From Petrolisthes cinctipes (lineage: Eukaryota > Arthropoda > Malacostraca > Decapoda > Porcellanidae): a stretch of DNA of 64,000 bases. The position numbers were made by a program, and so were the translations under genes. Below, piece after piece: positions 20,785 to 34,339 of this stretch; positions within the stretch are counted from its first letter, which is position 1, and the number at the start of each line of letters is the position of its first letter. Location: NCBI GenBank assembly GCA_033782935.1, contig JAWQEG010000516.1, positions 1,612,001 to 1,676,000 on the forward strand, written 5' to 3'. Below the pieces are notes generated by a model. The model made no database searches and was not told the DNA's origin. It saw nothing but the letters and a program-made list of their open reading frames with translations.

Positions 20785-21690
20785 TGTTTCACCTGGTGAT
20801 GGAAGATAGCACTGGCAGTAACACTCTTTATTGTAAGGTCCAACCTGTGAACAATCGTACAGAATAATACATGGAGCTAATAATCGATATTCAATGAACT
20901 ATTCATATAAATATATCACTAAACATACTATATGCATTATCACAAACACCAAAAAACTCACACAGTGCCTCCACTACATCGCACTGGTGAAATGCGCCAG
21001 CCATACTGCCTGCTCGAACAGCAATCATCAAATCCATGACCCTCAGGTTGCACAAGCACTGCAACGCAATACCTAAATTAATGGTTATTATAGACAAGAC
21101 TATACCACACGAATCCACATAGGTAGTACAACTATAAAAATAATAATTAACGTAATTAATTTCTATAGATCATGAGATACTGACATCAAAACACAATTTA
21201 TCACTAATAAACACTGTCGTCACAACACTTCACTGCAAACAGCGAACACTAACTTACCCGAAATGTTGCTCCCACAAACATGCAAAATTATCACCAAATT
21301 CCTATAAATTCCCCGCTTAAACCATCACCGCTGGCGAGCGTACGTATTCAAGGTCTACGTCTGACTGAGGGTAAAGGCAAACGGCTGCCACTACCTTGAG
21401 TTGGTGGGATCGACAAGATCCACTCTACACCTACACGTCACACATTATACAAAATTATCGTTTAACAATAACAATATTCTTTAACAGAAGCAATACACAA
21501 ATATATCAGAAATTCATACATATCACCCCAATTTATCACAAATACTAATCATAAAATTAAAAGGTTTACAGAAACTGTGTAGAGGAGATACTGAGAGATT
21601 CTCAATACATGATTCCCGTGTCGGGAATCGAACCCGGGCTTTTAAGGGTCGACCTTAACTGAAAAGAGATACTGAGACATCCTCAGTACA
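20785..21690 (-). repeat. BEL 5' LTR
   Basis: 906 bp, co-linear with the 3' LTR with about 18 substitutions and small indels by eye. It would carry the element promoter; I could not identify a convincing TATA box on the sense strand. The sequence after its inner end (GTCCAACACAAGCCCC on the minus strand) does not begin with TGG, so the usual tRNA primer site is not recognisable. Confidence 0.95.
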
Positions 21691-21695
21691 GCTCA
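21691..21695 (+). repeat. target-site duplication GCTCA, right copy
   Basis: Direct repeat of 14570-14574, followed by ATACACCCG, which resumes the interrupted satellite monomer in phase. Confidence 0.93.
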
Positions 21696-23589
21696 ATACA
21701 CCCGAAAATTCGATATTTTTGGGTCCCAGAAGCGATCTGTACATGCCTACTCAGTGCTAGAATGTTTTTAAAATATAGGCTCAAAACATGCAAAAAACCG
21801 ATATTTTAAGTGTCCAAAGTCGATATGTGCATGCATCTTCTGTACCCGTTTATATCTCAAATTCAGGCTCAAAACAACCGAAAATTCGATATTTTGGGGT
21901 CCCAGAAGCGATCTTTACATGCCTAATCAGATACAGGCCCAAAACATGCTGAAAATCGAAAATGTAGGTGCCCAAAGTCAATATGTGTATTCATCTTCTG
22001 CACCCGTTTATATCCCAAATTCAACCTCAAAACACCCAAAAATTCGATATTTTTGGGTACCAGAAGCGATCAGTACATCTAACCCAGAGCTAGAATGTTT
22101 TCAAAAAAAGGCTCAACACATGTTAAAATCGATATTTTAAGTGTCCAAAGACGATATGTGCATACATCTTCTGTACCTGTTTAAATCTCAAATTGAGGCT
22201 CAAAAACACCCGAAAATTCGGTATTTGTGGGTCCTAGAGTATTTTCAAAATACAGGCCCAAAACATACTGAAAATCGATCTTTTAGGTGCCAAAAAGTCG
22301 ATATGTGCATGCATCTTCTGTACCTGTTTATATCTCAAAATCAGGCTCCAAACACACCAAAAAGTCGATAATTTTAGGGTTGAAGAAGAAAACTGGACAT
22401 GCCTACTCAGATACAGGCCCAAAAAATGCAGAAAATCGATATTTTAGGTGCCCAAAGTCAATATGTGTATGCATCTTCTGCACCTGTTTATATCCCAAAT
22501 TCAACCTTAATACATCCGAAAATTCGATATTTTTGGGTCCCAGAAGCGATCTGTACATGCCTACTCAGTGCTAGAATTTTTTAAATATATAGGCTCAAAA
22601 TATGCTAAAAATCGTTATTTTAAGTTTCCAAAGTCGATAAGTGCATGTATCTTCTGAACCAGTTTATATCTTGAATTCAGGCTCAAAACACCCGAAAATT
22701 CGGATTTTTTGGGTCCTAGAAGCGATCTGTACATACCTACTCCTAGTTAGAATATTTTCAAGATACAGACCCAAAACATGCTCAAAATCGATAATTTAGG
22801 TGCCAAAAAGTCAATATGTGCATGCATCTTCAGTACCCGTTTATATCTCAAATTCAGGGTCAAAACACCCGAAAATTCGATATTTTGGGGTCCCAGAAGC
22901 GATTTGTACATGCCTACTCCGTGTTAGAGTATTTTCAAAATACAGGCCCAAAACATGCTAAAAATCGATATTTTAGGTGCCCAAAGTCAATATGTGCATG
23001 CATCTTCTGTACCCGTTTATATCTGAAATTCAAGCTCCAAACAACCGAAAATTCGATATTTTGGGGTCGAAGAAGCGATCTGTACATGCCTTCTCAGATA
23101 CAGGCCCAAAACATGCTGAAAATCGATATTTTTGGTGCCCAAAGTTAATTTGTGCATGCATCTTCTGTACCCGTTTATATCTTAAATCCAGGCTCCAAAC
23201 ACCCGAAAAGTCGATAATTTTAGGGTCGAAGAAGCAAACTGTACATGCCTACTCAGATACAGGCCCAAAATATGCTGAAAATCGATATTTTAGGTGCCCA
23301 AAGTCAATATGTGTTTTCATCTTCTGCACCCGTTTATATCCCAAATTCAACCTCAAAACACCCAAAAATTCGATATTTTTGGGTACCAGAAGCGATCAGT
23401 ACAGCTAACTCAGTGCTAGAATGTATTCAAAATATAGGGTCAAAACATGCTAAAAATCGATATTTTAGGTGCCCAAAGTCGATATCTCAAATTCAGGCCC
23501 AAAACACCCGAAAAATTCGATATTTTGGGGTCCCAGAAGCGATCTGTACATGCCTACTCCGTGTTAGAGTATTTTCAAAATACAGGCCC

Positions 23590-23748
23590 AAAACATACTG
23601 AAAATCGATCTTTTAGGTGCCCAAAAGTCGATATGTGCATGCATCTTCTGTACCCGTTTATATCTCAAATTCAGGCTCCAAACAAACGAAAATTCGATAT
23701 TTTGGGGTCGAAGAAGCGATCTGTACATGCCTACTCAGATACAGGCCC
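23590..23748 (+). repeat. example of the ~159-bp short monomer
   Basis: Starts at AAAACATACTG. It runs normally through the first half, then goes from CCTACTCAG straight to ATACAGGCCC, missing about 17 bp (TGCTAGAATATTTTCAA in full monomers). The form recurs many times in the plus-oriented array. Confidence 0.85.
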
Positions 23749-26700
23749 AAAACATGCTGAAAATCGATATTTTAGGTGCCCAAATCAATATGTGTATGCA
23801 TCTTCTGCACCCGTTTATATCCCAAATTCAACCTCAAAAAACCCGAAAATTCGATATTTTTGGGTCCCAGAAGCGATCTGAACATGCCTACCTAGTTCAA
23901 GAATGTTTTCAAAATATAGGCTCAAAACATGTTAAAAATCGATATTTTAAGTGTCCTAAGTCAATATGTTAATGCATCTTCTGTACCGGTTTATATCTCA
24001 AATTCAGGCCCAAAACACCCGAAAGTTCGATATTTTGGGGTCCCAGAAGGGATCTGAACATGCCTACTCAGATACAGGCCCAAAACATGCTAAAAATCGA
24101 TATTTTAAGTGTCCAAAGTCAATATGTGCATGCAGCTTCTGTACCGGTTTATATCTCAAATTCAGGCTCAAAACACCCGAAAATTCGGTATTTTGGGTCC
24201 TAGAAGCAAACTGTACATGCCTACTCCTAGTTAGAATGTATTCAAGATACAGACCCCAAACATGCTCAAAATCGATATTTTAGGTGCCCAAAAGTCGATA
24301 TGTGCATGCATCTTCTGTACCCGTTTATATCTCAAATTCAGGCTCCAAACAAACGAAAATTCGATATTTTGGGGTCGAAGAAGCGATCTGTACATGCCTA
24401 CTCAGATACAGGCCCAAAACATGCTCAAAATCGATATTTTAGGTGCCCAAAAGTCGATATGTGCATGCATCTTCAGTACCCGTTTATATCTCAAATTCAG
24501 GCTCAAAACACCCGAAAATTCGATATTTTGAAGTCCCAGAAGCGATCTGTACTTGCCTACTCCGTGTTAGAGTATTTTCAAAATACAGGCCCAAAACATG
24601 CTGAAAATCGATATTTTAAGTCCCCAAAGTCAATATGTGCATGCATCTTCTGTACCCGTTTATATCTCAAATTCAGGCTCAAAACACCCGAAATTTCGAT
24701 ATTTTAGGGTCCTAGAAGCGATGTGTACATGCCTACTCCGTGTTAGAGTATTTTCAAAATTCAGGCCCAAAACATTCTGAAAATCGATGTTTTAGGTGCC
24801 CAAAGTCGATATCTCAAATTCAGGCCCAAAACACCCGAAAATTCGATATTTTGGGGTCCCAGAAGCGATCTGTACATGCCTACTCCGTGTTAGAGTATTT
24901 TCAAAATACAGGCCCAAAACATACTGAAAATCGATCTTTTAGGTGCCCATAAGTCGATATGTGCATGCATCTTCTGTACCCGTTTATATCTCAAATTCAG
25001 GCTCCAAACACCCGAAAATTCGATAATTTTAGGGTCGAAGAAGCAAACTGTACATGCCTACTCAGATACAGGCCCAAAACATGCTGAAAATCGATATTTT
25101 AGGTGCCCAAAGTCAATATGTGTATGCATCTTCTGCACCCGTTTATATCCCAAATTCAACCTTAAAACAACCGAAAATTCGATATTTTTGGATCCCAGAA
25201 ACGATCTGTACATCTAACTCAGTTTTAGAATGTTTTCAAAATATAGGCTCAAAACATGCTAAAAATCGATATTTTAAGTGTCCAAAGTCGATAAGTGCAT
25301 GTATCTTCTGTACCAGTTTATATCTCAAATTCATGCTCAAAAGCTCAAAACACCCGGAAATTCGGTATTTTTGGGTCCTGGAAGCGATCTGTACATGCCT
25401 ACTCCTAGTTAGATTTTTTTCAAGATACAGACCCAAAACATGCTCAAAATCGATATTTTTGGTGCCCAAAAGTCGATAAGTGCATTCATCTTCAGTACCC
25501 GTTTATATCCCAAATTCAACCTCAAAACACCCGAAAATTCGATATTTTTGGGTACCAGAAGCGATCTGTACATCTAACTCAATTTTAGAATGTTTTCAAA
25601 ATACAGGCTCAAAACATGCTAAAAATCGATATTTTAAGTGTCCAAAGTCGATAAGTGCATGCATCTTCTGTACCCGTTTATATCTCAAATTCAGGCTTAA
25701 AATACCCGAAAATTCGGTATTTTTGGTTCCTGGAAGCGATCTGTACATGCCTACTCCGTGTTAGAGTATTTTCAAAATACGGGCTCAAAACATGCTAAAA
25801 ATCGATATTTTAGGTGCCCAAAGTCGATATCTCAAATTCAGTCCCAAAACACCCGGAAATTCGATATTTTGGTGTCCAAGAAGCGATCTGTGCATGCCTA
25901 CTCAGATACAGGCCCAAAACTTGCTGAAAAACGATATTTTAGGTGCCCAAAAATCAATATGTGTATGGATCTTCTGCACTCGTTTTAATCCCAAATTCAA
26001 CCTCAAAACACCCGAAAATTCGATATTTTTGGGTCCCTGAAGCAATTTGTACATGCCTACTGAGTGCTAGAATTTTTCCAAAATATAGGCTCAAAACATG
26101 CTAAAAATCGATATTTTAAGAGTCCAAAGTCGATATGTGCATGCATCTTCTGTACCCGTTTATACCTAAAATTAAGTCTCAAAACACCCGAAAATTCGAT
26201 ATTTTTGGGTCTCAGAAGCAATCTGTACATGCCTACTCAGTGCTAGAATATTTTCAAAATACAGGCCAAAAACATGCTTAAAATCGATATTTTAGGTGCC
26301 CAAAGTCGATATCTCAAATTCACGCCCAAAACACCCCGAAAATTCGATATTTTAGGGTCCCAGAAGCGATCTGTACATGCCTACTCTGATACAGGCCCAT
26401 AACATGCTGAAAATCGATATTTTAGGTGCCCAAAGTCAATATGTGCATGCATCTTCAGTACCCGTTTATATCTCAAATTCAGGCTCAAAACACCCGAAAA
26501 TTCGATATTTTGGGGTCCCAGAAGCAATCTGTACATGCCTACTCCGTGTTAGACTATTTTCAAAATACAGGCCCAAAACATACTGAAAATAGATATTTTA
26601 GGTGCCAAAAAGTCGATATGTGCATGCATCTTCTGTACCCGTTTATATCTCAAATTCAGGCTCCAAACACCCGAAAATTCGATATTATGGGGTCGAAGAA

Positions 26701-26927
26701 TCGATCTGCACATGCCTACTCAGTGCTAGAATGTTTTCAAAATATAGGCTCAAAACATGCTAAAAATCGATATTTTAAGTGTCAAAAGTCGATATGTGCA
26801 TACATCTTCAGTACCCGTTTATATCTCAAATTCAGGCTCAAAACACCCGAAAATTCGATATTTTGGTGTCCCTGAAGCGATCTGTACATGCCTACTCAGT
26901 GCTAGAATATTTTCAAAACATAGGTCC

Positions 26928-27103
26928 AAAACATGCTAAAAATCGATATTTTAGGTGCCCAAAGTCAATATGTTTATACATCTTCTGTACCCGTTTATAT
27001 CTCAAATTCAGGCTCAAAACACCCGAAAATTCGATATTTTTGCGTCCCAGAAGTGATTTGTACATGCCTACTCAGTGCTAGAATATTTTCAATATATAGA
27101 TCC
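26928..27103 (+). repeat. example of the canonical 176-bp monomer
   Basis: Measured from AAAACATGC to the next AAAACATGC. The first half (AAAACATGCT ... CAGGCTC) and second half (AAAACACCCG ... ATAGATCC) align to each other over their lengths. Shared elements are AAAACA at the start, AAAAT(T)CGATATTTT, CGAT or CAATAT before a TGT-CATGC-like block, and TCAAA(A)T(T/A)CAGGC near the end. Confidence 0.9.
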
Positions 27104-27249
27104 AAAACATGCTAAAAATCGATATTTTAGGTGCCCAAAGTCGATATCTCAAATTCAGGCGCAAAACACCCGAAAATTCGATATATTTGGGTCTAGAAGC
27201 GATCTGTACATGCCTACTCAGTGCTAGAATGTTTTCAAAATATAGGCTC
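27104..27249 (+). repeat. example of the ~148-bp short monomer
   Basis: The first half goes from AAAGTCGATAT directly to CTCAAATTCAG, missing about 28 bp that in full monomers hold the GCATGCATCTTC and CCCGTTTAT blocks. This copy has a further 2-bp loss (GGGTCTAGAAG), giving 146 bp. Confidence 0.85.
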
Positions 27250-30200
27250 AAAACATAATTAAAATCGATATTTTAAATGTCCAAAGTCGATATGTGTATG
27301 CATCTTCTGTACCCGTTTAGATCTCAAATCCAGGCTCAAAACACTCGAAAATTCGATATTTTTGGGTCCCAGAAGCGATCTGTTCATGCCTACTCAGTTC
27401 TAGAATATTTTCAAAAAATAGGTCCAAAACATGCTAAATATCGATATTTTAGGTGCCCAAAGTCGATATCTCAAATTCAGGCCCAAAACTCCCGAAAATT
27501 CGATATTTTGGGGTCCCAGAAGCGATCTGTACATGCCTACTCCGTGTTAGAGTAATTTCAAAACACAGGCCCAAAACATACTGAAAATCGATCTTTTAGG
27601 TACCCAAAGTTCGATATGTGCATGCATCTTCTGTACCCGTTTATATATCAAATTCAGGCTCCAAACACCTGAAAATTCGATATTTTGGGTTCCCATAAGC
27701 GATCTGTACATGCCTACTCAGATACAGGCCTAAAACATGCTGAAAATCGATATTTTAAGTGTCCAAAGTCGATATGTGCATGCATCTTCTGTACCCGTTT
27801 ATATCTCAAATTCAGGCTCAATACACCCGTAACTTTGGTATTTTTGGGTCCTAGAAGCGATTTGTACATGCCTACTCCTAGTTAGAATGTTTTCAAGATA
27901 CAGACCCAAAACATGCTCAAAATCGATATTTTAGGTGCTCAAAAGTCGATATGTGCGTGCATCTTCAGTACCCGTTTAAATCTCAAATTTGGGCTCCAAA
28001 CACCCGAAAGTTCGATATTTTGGGGTCCCAGAAGAGATCTGTACATGCCTACTCAGACACAGGCCCAAAACATGCTGAAAATCGATATTTTAGGTGCCCA
28101 AAAGTCAATATGTGTATTCATCTTCTGCACCCGTTTATATCCCAAATTCAACCTCAAAACACCCGGAAATTCGATATTTTTGGGTACCAGAATCGATCTG
28201 TACATCTAACTCAGTGCTAGAATATTTTCAAAATATAGGCTCAAAACATGCTGAAAATCGATATTTTAAGTGTCCAAAGACGATATGTACACGCATCTTC
28301 TGTACCCGTTTATATCTAAAATTAAGTCTCAAAACTCACGAAAATTCGGTATTTTGGGGTCCTAGAAGCGATCTGTACATGCCTACTCCGTGTTAGAGTA
28401 TTTTCAAAATACAGGCCCAAAACATACTGAAAATCGATATTTTAGGTGCCCAAAGTCGATATCTCAAATTCAGGCCCAAAACACCCGAAAATTCGATATT
28501 TTGGGGTCCCAGAAGCGATCTGTACATGCCTACTTCGTGTTAGAGTATTTTCAAAATACAGGCCCAAAACATACTGAAAATCGATCTTTTGGGTGCTCAA
28601 AAGTCGATATGTGTATGCATCTTCTGTACCCGTTTATATCTCAAATTCAGGCTCCAAACACCCGAAAATTCGATAATTTTAGGGTCGAAGAAGCAATCTG
28701 TACATGCCTACTCAGATACAGGCCCTAAACATGCTGAAAATCGATATTTTAGGTGCCCAAAGTCAATATGTCTATGCATCTTCTGCACCTATTTATATCC
28801 CAAATTCAACTTTAAAGCACCCAAAAATTCGATATTTTTGGGTCCCAGAAGCGATCTGTACATGCCTACTCAGTGCTAGAATGTTTTCAAAATATAGGTT
28901 CAAAACATGCTAAAAATCGATATTTTAAGTGTCCAAAGTCGATAAGTGCATGTATCTTCTGTACCAGTTTAAATCTCAAATTCCTGCTCAAAAGCTCAAA
29001 ACACCCGAAAATTCGGTATTTTTGGGTCCTGGAAGCGATCTGTACATGCCTACTCCTAGTTAGAATTTTTTCAAGATACAGACCCAAAACATGCTCAAAA
29101 TCGATATTTTTGGTGCCCAAAAGTCGATAAGTGCATTTATCTTCAGTACCCGTTTATATCTCAAATTCAGGCTCAAAACACCCGAAAAATCGATATTTTA
29201 GGGTCCCTGAAGCAATCTGTACATACCTACTCCATGTTAGAGTATTTTCAAAATACAGGCCCAAAACATGCAGAAAATCGATATTTTAGGTGCCCAAAGT
29301 CAATATGTGCATGTATCTTCTGGACCCGTTTATGTCTCAAATTCAGGCTCAAAACAGCCGAAAATTCGATATTTATGGGTCCCAGAAGCGATCTGTACAT
29401 GCCTACTCAGTGCTAGAATATTTTCAAAATATAGGTCCAAAACATGCTAAAAATCGATATTTTAGGTGCCCAAAGTCGATTACTTAAATTCAGGCCCAAA
29501 ACACCCAAAAATTCGATATTTTTGGGTCTAGAAGCGATCTGCACATGCCTACTCAGTGCTAGAATGTTTTCAAAATATAGGCTCAAAACATGCTAAAAAT
29601 CGATATTTTAAGTGTCCAAGTATGCATGTATCTTCTGTACCAGTTTATATCTCAAATTCATGCTCAAAAGCTCAAAACACCCGAAAATTCGGTATATTTG
29701 GGTCCTGGAAACGATCTGTACATGCCTACTCCTAGTTAGAATTTTTTCAAGATACAGACCCAAAACATGCTCAAAATCGATATTTTAGGTTCCCAAAATT
29801 CGATATGTGCATGCATCTTCAGTACCCGTTTATATCTCAAATTCAGGCTCAAAACACCTGAAAATTCGATATTTTGGGGTCCCAGAAGCGATCTGTACAT
29901 GTCTACTCCGTGTTAGAGTATTTCCAAAATACAGGCCCAAAACATGCTGAAAATCGATATTTTAGGTGCCCAAAGTCAATATGTGCATACATCTTCAGTA
30001 CCCGTTTATATCTCAAATTCAGGCTCAAAACACCCGAAAATTCGATATTTTTGGGTCTCAGAAGCAATCTGTACATGCCTACTCAGTGCTAGAATATTTT
30101 CAAAATATAGGTCCAAAACATGCTACAAATCGATATTTTAGGTGCCCAAAGTCAATTACTCAAATTCAGGCCCAAAACACACGAAAATTCGATATTTTTG

Positions 30201-30429
30201 GGACTAGAAGCGATCTGTACATGCCTACTCCTAGTTAGAATGTTTTCAAGATACAGACCCAAAACATGCTCAAAATCGATATTTTCGGTGCCCAAAAGTC
30301 GATATGTGCATGCATCTTCAGTACCCGTTTATATCTCAAATTCAGGCTCAAAACACCTGAAAGTTCGATATTTTGGGGACCCTGAAGCGATTTGTACATG
30401 CCTACTCCGTGTTAGAGTATTTTCAAAAT

Positions 30430-33400
30430 ACAGGCCAAAAACATGCTGAAAATCGATATTTTAGGTGCCCAAAGTCGATATCTCAAATTCACGCCCAAAA
30501 CACCCCGAAAATTCGATATTTTGGGGTCCCAGAAGCGATCTGTACATGCCTACTCTGATACAGGCCCATAACATGCTGAAAATCGATATTTTAGGTGCCC
30601 AAAGTCAATATGTGCATGCATCTTCAGTACCCGTTTATATCTCAAATTCAGGCTCAAAACACCCGAAAATTCGATATTTTGGGGTCCCAGAAGCAATCTG
30701 TACATGCCTACTCCGTGTTAGACTATTTTCAAAATACAGGCCCAAAACATACTGAAAATAGATATTTTAGGTGCCCAAAAGTCGATATGTGCATGCATCT
30801 TCTGTACCCGTTTATATCTCAAATTCAGGCTCCAAACACCCGAAAATTCGATATTATGTGGTCGAAGAAGCGATCTGCACATGCCTACTCAGTGCTAGAA
30901 TGTTTTCAAAATATAGGCTCAAAACATGCTAAAAATCGATATTTTAAGTGTCAAAAGTCGATATGTGCATACATCTTCAGTACCCGTTTATATCTCAAAT
31001 TCAGGCTCCAAACACCCGAAAATTCGATATTTTGGTGTCCCTGAAGCGATCTGTACATGCCTACTCAGTGCTAGAATATTTTCAAAATATAGGTCCAAAA
31101 CATGCTAAAAATCGATATTTTAGGTGCCCAAAGTCAATATGTTTATACATCTTCTGTACCCGTTTATATCTCAAATTCAGGCTCAAAACACCCGAAAATT
31201 CGATATTTTTGCGTCCCAGAAGTGATTTGTACATGCCTACTCAGTGCTAGAATATTTTCAATATATAGATCCAAAACATGCTAAAAATCGATATTTTATG
31301 TGCCCAAAGTCGATATCTCAAATTCAGGCGCAAAACACCCGAAAATTCGATATATTTGGGTCTAGAAGCGATCTGTACATGCCTACTCAGTGCTAGAATG
31401 TTTTCAAAATATAGGCTCAAAACATAATAAAAATCGATATTTTAAATGTCCAAAGTCGATATGTGTATGCATCTTCTGTACCCGTTTAGATCTCAAATTC
31501 AGGCTCAAAACACTCGAAAATTCGATATTTTCGGGTCCCAGAAGCGATCTGTTCATGCCTACTCAGTTCTATAATATTTTCAAAATATAGGTCCAAAACA
31601 TGCTAAATATCGATATTTTAGGTGCCCGAAGTCGATATCTCAAATTCTGGCCCAAAACTCCCGAAAATTCGATATTTTGGGGTCCCAGAAGCGATCTGTA
31701 CATGCCTACTCCGTGTTAGAGTAATTTCAAAACACAGGCCCAAAACATACTGAAAATCGATCTTTTAGGTACCCAAAGTTCGATATGTGCATGCATCTTC
31801 TGTACCCGTTTATATATCAAATTCAGGCTCCAAACACCTGAAAATTCGATATTTTGGGTTCCCATAAGCGATCTGTACATGCCTACTCAGATACAGGCCT
31901 AAAACATGCTGAAAATCGATATTTTAAGTGTCCAAAGTCGATATGTGCATGCATCTTCTGTACCCGTTTATATCTCAAATTCAGGCTCAATACACCCGTA
32001 ACTTTGGTATTTTTGGGTCCTAGAAGCGATTTGTACATGCCTACTCCTAGTTAGAATGTTTTCAAGATACAGACCCAAAACATGCTCAAAATCGATATTT
32101 TAGGTGCTCAAAAGTCGATATGTGCGTGCATCTTCAGTACCCGTTTATATCTCAAATTTGGGCTCCAAACACCCGAAAGTTCGATATTTTGGGGTCCCAG
32201 AAGAGATCTGTACATGCCTACTCAGACACAGGCCCAAAACATGCTGAAAATCGATATTTTAGGTGCCCAAAAGTCAATATGTGTATTCATCTTCTGCACC
32301 CGTTTATATCCCAAATTCAACCTCAAAACACCCGAAAATTCGATATTTTTGGGTACCAGAATCGATCTGTACATCTAACTCAGTGCTAGAATATTTTCAA
32401 AATATAGGCTCAAAACATGCTAAAAATCGATATTTTAAGTGTCCAAAGACGATATGTACACGCATCTTCTGTACCCGTTTATATCTAAAATTAAGTCTCA
32501 AAACTCACGAAAATTCGGTATATTTGGTCCTAGAAGCGATCTGTACATGCCTACTCCGTGTTAGAGTATTTTCAAAATACAGGCCAAAAACATACTGAAA
32601 ATCGATATTTTAGGTGCCCAAAGTTGATATCTCAAATTCAGGCCCAAAACACCCGAAAATTCGATATTTTGGGGTCCCAGAAGCGATCTGTACATCCCTA
32701 CTTCGTGTTAGAGTATTTTCAAAATACAGGCCCATAACATACTGAAAATCGATCTTTTGGGTGCTCAAAAGTCGATATGTGCATGCATCTTCTGTACCCG
32801 TTTATATCTCAAATTCAGGCTCCAAACACCCGAAAATTCGATAATTTTGGGTCCCAGAAGCGATCTGTACATGCCTACTCAGTGCTAGAATGTTTTCAAA
32901 ATATAGGCTCAAAACATGCTAAAAATCGATATTTTAAGTGTCCAAAGTCGATAAGTGCATGTATCTTCTGTACCAGTTTAAATCTCAAATTCATGCTCAA
33001 AAGCTCAAAACACCCGAAAATTCGGTATTTTTGGGTCCTGGAAGCGATCTGTACATGCGTACTCCTAGTTAGAATTTTTTCAAGATACAGACCCAAAACA
33101 TGCTCAAAATCGATATTTTTGGTGCCCAAAAGTCGATAAGTGCATTTATCTTCAGTACCCGTTTATATCTCAAATTCAGGCTCAAAACACCCGAAAAATC
33201 GATATTTTGGGGTCCCTGAAGCAATCTGTACATACCTACTCCATGTTAGAGTATTTTCAAAATACAGGCCCAAAACATGCAGAAAATCGATATTTTAGGT
33301 GCCCAAAGTCTATATGTGCATGCATCTTCTGGACCCGTTTATGTCTCAAATTCAGGCTCAAAACAGCCGAAAATTCGATATTTATGGGTCCCAGAAGCGA

Positions 33401-33775
33401 TCTGTACATGCCTACTCAGTGCTAGAATATTTTCAAAATATAGGTCCAAAACATGCTAAAAATCGATATTTTAGGTGCCCAAAGTCGATTACTTAAATTC
33501 AGGCCCAAAACTCCCAAAAATTCGATATTTTTGGGTCTAGAAGCGATCTGCACATGCCTACTCAGTGCTAGAATGTTTTCAAAATATAGGCTCAAAACAT
33601 GCTAAAAATCGATATTTTAAGTGTCCAAGTGTGCATGTATCTTCTGTACCAGTTTATATCTCAAATTCATGCTCAAAAGCTCAAAACACCCAAAAATTTG
33701 GTATTCTTGGGTCCTGGAAACGATCTGTACATGCCTACTCCTAGTTAGAATTTTTTCAAGATAGAGACCCAAAAC
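30430..33775 (+). repeat. ~3.3-kb duplicated satellite block, copy 2
   Basis: Second copy of 26266-29765. It is highly similar, lacks one ~160-bp monomer near 32850 and has scattered substitutions. With copy 1 it forms a tandem pair separated by about 0.7 kb of unrelated-phase monomers. Confidence 0.85.
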
Positions 33776-34339
33776 ATGCTCAAAATCGATATTTTTGGTG
33801 CCCAAAAGTCGATAAGTGCATTCATCTTCAGTACCCGTTTATATCTCAAATTCAGGCTCAAAACACCCGAAAATTCGATATTTTGCGGTCTCTGAAGCGA
33901 TCTGTACATGCCTACTCCTAGTTAGAATGTTTTCAAGATTCAGACCCAAAACATGCTCAAAATCGATATTTTAGGTGCCCAAAAGTCGATATGTGCATGC
34001 ATCTTCAGTACCCGTTTATATCTCAAATTCAGGCTCCAAACACCCGGAAGTTCGATATTTTGGGGTCCCAGAAGCGATCTGTAGATGCCTACTCAGATAC
34101 AGGCCCAAAACATGCTGAAAATCGATATTTTAGGTGCCCAAAGTCAATATGTGCATGCATCTTCTGCACCCGTTTATATCCCAAATTCAACCTCAAAACA
34201 CCCGAAAATTCGATATTTTTGGTTACCAGAAGCGATCTGTACATCTAACTCAGTTCTAGAATGTTTTCAAAATATAGGCTCAAAACATGCTAAAAATCGA
34301 TATTTTAAGTGTCCAAAGTCGATATGTGCATGCATCTTC

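Larger units (their letters stand above)
14575..21690 (-). mobile_element. BEL/Pao LTR retrotransposon, complete but frame-disrupted
   Basis: A 7116-bp element with two LTRs (14575-15478 and 20785-21690), both bounded by TG and CA, flanked by a GCTCA duplication. Between them, on the minus strand, lie gag-protease, reverse transcriptase, RNase H, integrase and a polypurine tract. The domain order (DUF1759-like, knuckles, DUF1758-like protease, RT, RNase H, H2C2 zinc domain, integrase core, DUF5641-like tail) is that of BEL/Pao. Family members normally use one long gag-pol frame; here two frame changes near 18690 and 18235 split it into three. By eye the LTRs differ at about 18 sites in 905 bp (about 2 %), so the insertion is not brand new. 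Confidence 0.96.
26266..29765 (+). repeat. ~3.5-kb duplicated satellite block, copy 1
   Basis: Matches 30430-33775 monomer by monomer with shared private variants, such as CACGCCCAAAACACCCCG, CTCTGATACAGGCCCATAAC, a reduced TATATTTGGGTCTAGAAG monomer and the AAAAGCTCAAAA variants. The offset is 4169 bp up to about 28680, then 4009 bp, because copy 2 lacks one short monomer. Edges are approximate. Confidence 0.85.

Noticed and set aside
26928..27103. CENP-B box in the satellite (TTCGATATTTTGGGG)
   Set aside because: It shares TTCG and GGG at the right spacing, but by my count misses the central A and the C of the CGGG core. Without a match to the full core this is not a supported site, and centromere identity stays unproven.
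26928..27103. Hammerhead ribozyme in the satellite
   Set aside because: I looked for the CTGATGA and GAAA core with flanking stems, as in some animal satellites. The CTGATGA core is absent on both strands of the consensus.
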